In this document: one piece after another, positions 7,044 through 12,169 of the stretch
Layout of the letters: each line of letters starts with the position of its first letter
Numbering within the stretch: the stretch's first letter is position 1
Assembly (NCBI GenBank): GCA_036522155.1
Contig: DATDGI010000214.1
Location: 1 to 12,169 of the forward strand
Reading direction: 5' to 3'
From: UBA9676 sp036522155
GTDB taxonomy: Bacteria > Actinomycetota > Actinomycetes > Streptosporangiales > Streptosporangiaceae
Length of the DNA stretch: 12,169 nucleotides
The notes under the pieces: generated by a model
Seen by the model: the letters and a program-made list of their open reading frames with translations, nothing else
Databases searched by the model: none
What the model was told of the DNA's origin: nothing
Translations under genes and position numbers: made by a program

Positions 7044-7580
7044 ATGGCGATCGAGGTTGTCTTCGAGACTCATTCGACCAGCGAGGACAACGAGCGCGGC
7101 CGGGCCACGGGCTGGCTGCCTGGGCGGCTGTCGGCGGCGGGCCGGGAGCAGGCGCGGGCGCTCGGCCAGCGCCGCCGGGACGACGGGATCGCCGCGGTGT
7201 TCACATCCGACCTGGGCCGGGCGGTGGAGACGGTCGCGATCGCCTTCGCCGGCGCGGCGACGCCGGTGCTGCACGACTGGCGGCTGCGGGAGTGCGACTA
7301 CGGTGAGCGCAACGGCGCTGCCGCCGACTGGCTGCACACCACCCGGGAGCAGTACCTGGACATCCCCTACCCGGCCGGGGAGAGCTGGCGGCAGGCAGTC
7401 GCCCGGGTGGGCCGGTTCCTGGCTGATCTCCCGCTGCGCTGGGAGGGCCGCCGGCTGCTGGTCGTCGGCCATGTCGCCACCCGCTGGGGGCTCGACCATG
7501 CCATCAACTCGGTGCCGCTTGAGACGCTGGCGGCCGCCGATTTCGGCTGGCAGCCCGGGTGGGAGTACCGCCTCGGGTGA
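7044..7580 (+). CDS. Histidine phosphatase superfamily protein with altered RHG motif
   Basis: The 178-residue protein has the layout of the phosphoglycerate-mutase-like histidine phosphatases. The nucleophile block, normally R-H-G, reads VFETHSTSEDN: H10 is present, but Thr precedes it and Ser follows it. The other expected residues are visible: R59 in FTSDLGRAVET, the general-acid candidate E83 in WRLRECDYGERNG, and the second histidine H143 in LLVVGHVATRW. The N-terminal GRATGWLPGRLSAAGREQARALG follows superfamily spacing. No signal peptide or membrane segment is seen, so it should be cytoplasmic. The substrate cannot be assigned (sugar phosphate, nucleotide or phosphoprotein are possible). 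The change looks like a trait of an actinobacterial subfamily rather than decay, since the frame is intact. It starts 10 bp after the response regulator stop with only a weak CCAGG upstream, so translational coupling is likely. Confidence 0.85.
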   Translation: MAIEVVFETHSTSEDNERGRATGWLPGRLSAAGREQARALGQRRRDDGIAAVFTSDLGRAVETVAIAFAGAATPVLHDWRLRECDYGERNGAAADWLHTTREQYLDIPYPAGESWRQAVARVGRFLADLPLRWEGRRLLVVGHVATRWGLDHAINSVPLETLAAADFGWQPGWEYRLG

Positions 7581-7610
7581 GCCCGGGCGGCGGCGGTAGC
7601 GGACCGGCGG

Positions 7611-7639
7611 CATCCGCCCCGCACCGCGGATGGCCATCC
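7611..7639. terminator. Hairpin-rich convergent intergenic region, likely bidirectional terminator
   Basis: In the 80-bp gap between two convergent genes (7580 and 7661), CATCCGC (7611-7617) pairs with GCGGATG (7626-7632) over an 8-nt loop. This overlaps a perfect 12-bp palindrome GGATGGCCATCC (7628-7639). There is no T-tract on either strand. The position favours a terminator serving both strands. Confidence 0.4.
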
Positions 7640-7660
7640 CCGGGGCTCGCCGGCGGCGGC

Positions 7661-8881
7661 TCAGGAGAGTTCGGCGCGGAGCCGTTGTGCATATTGGGGT
7701 GGGTCGGCCCGTTCGACGGCCACCGCGGAGCAGCCGACCCACTCGGCCGCCTCGCGCAGCGCCCTGGCCATCGGCCGGACAGCGGCCGCCGAGGTCACCG
7801 ATAGCTGCCGGGCCACCAGGGTCTGGCCCTGGCGCACCGGGTCCACCCGGCCGGCGAGGCGGCCGCCCGCCAGCAGCGGCATGGCGAAGTAGCCATGCAC
7901 CCGCTTCGGCTTGGGCACGTACGCCTCCAGCGCGTGCTCGAAGCCAAACATCCGCCGGGTGCGCTTGCGGTCCCAGATCAGCGAGTCGAAGGGGGACAGC
8001 AGGGTGACCCGGTGCCGGCCGGCGTCGCCGTCACCGGCCGCAAGTGCCGCCGGATCAGCCCAGGCCGCGGTGGCGGGGCTCCCGGCCGGGCCGGCCACCG
8101 CGATGGGGGTCAGTCCGGCCGCCAGCACCGCCTCGGTCACCAGGTCGGCGTGGCGGGCTCCCGGCGCGGTCAGTTCCCGGAGCCGGTGGTAGTCGATCAG
8201 GTCGGCCCGGGTCACCACGCCCAGCGCCCGGGCGGCGGTCGCGGCCAGATGGGCCAGGCATTCGGCATCGGCGGGCTCGTGGCCCAGCAGGTCACCGGGC
8301 AGGGTCCGCTCCGGCAGGTCATACACCCGCCGCCAGCCGTCCCGGCGCACGCAGATGACATCCCCGGTGTCCAGCAGCCACTCGACCGCGATCTTGGTGT
8401 CCGACCAGTCCCACCAGGCACCGCCGTTCTTGGCCCCGCCGAGCTGGGTGGCCGTGAGCGGGCCCTCGGCCCGCAGCCGGGCCAGCACCTCCGCGCAGGT
8501 CTGCTCGTGGCTCTGGTGCCAGCGCAGGCCGCGGGCCCGCAGCCCGCGGCGCCGGAACGCGTAGTACGGCCAGTCCTCGATGGGCAGCACGCAGGCCGCG
8601 TGCGACCAGTACTCGAAGGCGGTGGGGCGGCGCGGGTGCCAGTAGGCCCGCTCGACCCGGTCCCGGCCGACCGGCCCGAGCCGGGCGTAGGCGACCAGTT
8701 CATGCGAGCGGGCGAGCACGCTGATGGTGTCGAGCTGGACCGCCCCGAGCCGGCGCAGCATGGCTGGAACCCCGCCGCGGCGGCTGGCGGTGCCGACGAA
8801 GCCTTGCGCGCGCAGGGTGATGAGCCGCACCTCGTCGGCCGTCAGCGTCAGCTGTGCTGCTGGTGCGAGCGATGTGGCCAC
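7661..8881 (-). CDS. Winged-helix protein of the YcaQ/AlkZ DNA glycosylase superfamily
   Basis: This 406-residue protein belongs to the HTH_42 (winged-helix DNA-binding) family that includes E. coli YcaQ, which unhooks interstrand crosslinks, and Streptomyces AlkZ, which removes azinomycin adducts. The block LGAVQLDTISVLARSHELV (about 45-63) places Q49-L50-D51 at the catalytic position; a Q-x-D pattern is that described for YcaQ-like members, whereas AlkZ-like ones have Q/H-x-Q. Later signatures are RRPTAFEYWSHAACVLP (about 85-100), the winged-helix core GAWWDWSDTKIAVEWLL (about 154-170) and LLSPFDSLIWDRKRTRRMF (about 294-312) followed by a conserved GYF...GRLAGRVD. The start is taken as GTG at 8881; no ribosome binding site is visible, but TAAGCT lies 9 bases upstream and could be the -10 of a leaderless transcript. 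No biosynthetic cluster is adjacent, so general repair is likelier than self-resistance. Many homologues are annotated only as winged-helix proteins. Confidence 0.85.
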   Translation of the reverse strand: MATSLAPAAQLTLTADEVRLITLRAQGFVGTASRRGGVPAMLRRLGAVQLDTISVLARSHELVAYARLGPVGRDRVERAYWHPRRPTAFEYWSHAACVLPIEDWPYYAFRRRGLRARGLRWHQSHEQTCAEVLARLRAEGPLTATQLGGAKNGGAWWDWSDTKIAVEWLLDTGDVICVRRDGWRRVYDLPERTLPGDLLGHEPADAECLAHLAATAARALGVVTRADLIDYHRLRELTAPGARHADLVTEAVLAAGLTPIAVAGPAGSPATAAWADPAALAAGDGDAGRHRVTLLSPFDSLIWDRKRTRRMFGFEHALEAYVPKPKRVHGYFAMPLLAGGRLAGRVDPVRQGQTLVARQLSVTSAAAVRPMARALREAAEWVGCSAVAVERADPPQYAQRLRAELS

Positions 8882-8925
8882 AAATACGGCAGCTTAACCG
8901 GGGCCGCCGACATTCCGGCCGGGCT

Positions 8926-8944
8926 GGCCGGCCCCGGGCCGGCC
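8926..8944 (-). terminator. G/C-only hairpin after the small membrane protein gene
   Basis: GGCCGGCCC (8926-8934) and GGGCCGGCC (8936-8944) form a perfect 9-bp inverted repeat around one base, giving an 8-bp G/C stem with a 3-nt loop. It begins two bases after the stop of the minus-strand gene at 8947. A second stem, CCGGCC-GGGCT-GGCCGG (8915-8931), overlaps it. There is no T-tract. It may end the small gene's transcript before the glycosylase gene 65 bp downstream. Confidence 0.4.
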
Positions 8945-8946
8945 GG

Positions 8947-9219
8947 TCAGTACCAGTCCTCGAAGATGTGGGTGCCGAGCGCGAGCAGCCCCCCGACGAC
9001 CACCATCGCGCCGCCGGTCCAGAACAGCCACCAGGTGGGGCCCAGCACCAGGCCCAGGCCACCGGCCAGGAAACCCGCCATGATGATGGAGACCGCGACC
9101 CAGGACACCGTCCTGCCGTGGTACGGGACGGGCGCGGTGTAGCTGCCCGGGCCCGGATGGGCGAGCGCCGCCTCCTGGCCGACGCCGGCCAGCTGGCCCG
9201 CACCTGGCTGGTCAGCCAT
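8947..9219 (-). CDS. Small two-helix membrane protein, HGxxPAAW-like (DUF6704-type)
   Basis: The 90-residue protein has a Gly/Pro/Ala-rich N-terminus (1-33), an HGRTVSWVAVSIIMAGFL entry (H34, G35, W40) resembling the HGxxPAAW motif of a small actinobacterial membrane family, TM1 (about 39-60) and TM2 (about 62-84), and a charged end HIFEDWY. The start is ATG 9219: an AGGAG Shine-Dalgarno lies 8 bases upstream, while the in-frame start 15 codons earlier has none. The function of the family is unknown. It is transcribed divergently from secA and lies upstream of the glycosylase gene on the same strand, but a strong hairpin separates the two. The HG motif is only partly kept (HGRTVSW rather than HGxxPAAW), so family assignment is moderate. 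Confidence 0.75.
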   Translation of the reverse strand: MADQPGAGQLAGVGQEAALAHPGPGSYTAPVPYHGRTVSWVAVSIIMAGFLAGGLGLVLGPTWWLFWTGGAMVVVGGLLALGTHIFEDWY

Positions 9220-9373
9220 GCGTGCTGCTCCTCTCGGGTGGGCGGCCGACGCCGCCGTGACCATCTCATTGTGGCGAGGGCCGCCGGGGAACGGAAACCG
9301 GCCCCCGGGTTAGGCGTGTCCGCCCGTGCCGCCCGGCACACCGGCGCGGGCTCGATTTCGTGCCCGCCTCGCC

Positions 9374-9379
9374 TACGAT
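9374..9379 (+). promoter_or_regulatory. Possible -10 element of the secA promoter
   Basis: TACGAT fits the actinobacterial -10 consensus and lies about 100 bp before the secA start in the 257-bp divergent intergenic region (9220-9476). The sequence 16-18 bp upstream (around TCGATT, 9352-9357) is a poor -35. It would give a leader of about 90 nt. The promoter of the divergent small gene should lie around 9250-9300 on the other strand, where I see only a weak CACAAT. Confidence 0.35.
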
Positions 9380-9432
9380 GGCGGTGAAGGATTTACGCCT
9401 GCACGCCGCCAGCAGCGCCGTCGGCCGTCGGC

Positions 9433-9448
9433 CGTGATCTGGTTCACA
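9433..9448. promoter_or_regulatory. Crp-like palindrome upstream of secA
   Basis: CGTGA-TCTGGT-TCACA matches the Crp half-site consensus TGTGA-N6-TCACA at 9 of 10 specified positions. It ends 28 bp before the secA GTG. If transcription starts near 9386 the site lies inside the leader, where binding would repress; with a different promoter it could activate. Direct GTCGGCC repeats precede it (about 9420-9433). Confidence 0.35.
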
Positions 9449-9476
9449 TCACTGATCCGCGAGGAGCGCACCAAAA

Positions 9477-12169
<2,693 letters not shown>

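Noticed and set aside
7895..9142. 415-codon plus-strand open frame opposite the glycosylase and small membrane protein genes
   Set aside because: It spans two minus-strand genes with clear family motifs and reads as Gly/Pro/Arg/Gln-rich shadow sequence.

Overview
The window is high-GC chromosomal DNA (roughly 70% G+C by eye) from an actinomycete, seen in a conserved housekeeping neighbourhood. The protein sequences (MtrA, MtrB, LpqB, long-form HPF, SecA) and the gene order mtnA-mtrA-mtrB-lpqB-...-hpf-...-secA are typical of Actinobacteria. GTG starts, short overlaps between genes and long spurious antisense reading frames fit a Streptomyces/Streptosporangiales-like genome; genus cannot be fixed from this window. 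There is no sign of phage, transposon, CRISPR array, plasmid or defence island.

Bases 1-5003 (+) hold the 3' end of mtnA (methionine salvage) overlapping mtrA by 4 bp, then mtrB and lpqB. Together mtrA, mtrB and lpqB encode a response regulator, its membrane histidine kinase and a lipoprotein that acts on the kinase's extracytoplasmic side; this system controls cell division, cell-wall and developmental genes in actinobacteria. The tight packing suggests one transcript.

Bases 5004-5391 hold no credible gene. A good sigma-70-type promoter (CTGACA-17-TACTTT) there would give an approximately 308-nt, hairpin-rich leader before hpf. hpf (5392-6186) encodes the long-form ribosome hibernation factor and has a strong ribosome binding site. 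It is followed by an orphan NarL/LuxR-type response regulator (6314-7033) and, 10 bp later, a histidine-phosphatase-family protein (7044-7580) whose RHG motif is altered to THS.

Bases 7661-9219 are on the minus strand: a winged-helix protein of the YcaQ/AlkZ DNA glycosylase superfamily carrying a Q-L-D motif, and upstream of it a 90-residue two-helix membrane protein of the HGxxPAAW-like type. They converge on the phosphatase gene over a hairpin-rich 80-bp gap. A 257-bp divergent intergenic region (9220-9476) then separates the small membrane protein gene from secA (9477 to window end, cut at the right edge). This region contains a TACGAT -10-like element and a near-consensus Crp palindrome (CGTGA-N6-TCACA).

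Overall this is a well-known locus. The less-described parts are the hpf leader, the possible Crp site before secA, the atypical phosphatase beside an orphan regulator, and the YcaQ-like glycosylase. No wholly new system could be supported from the sequence.
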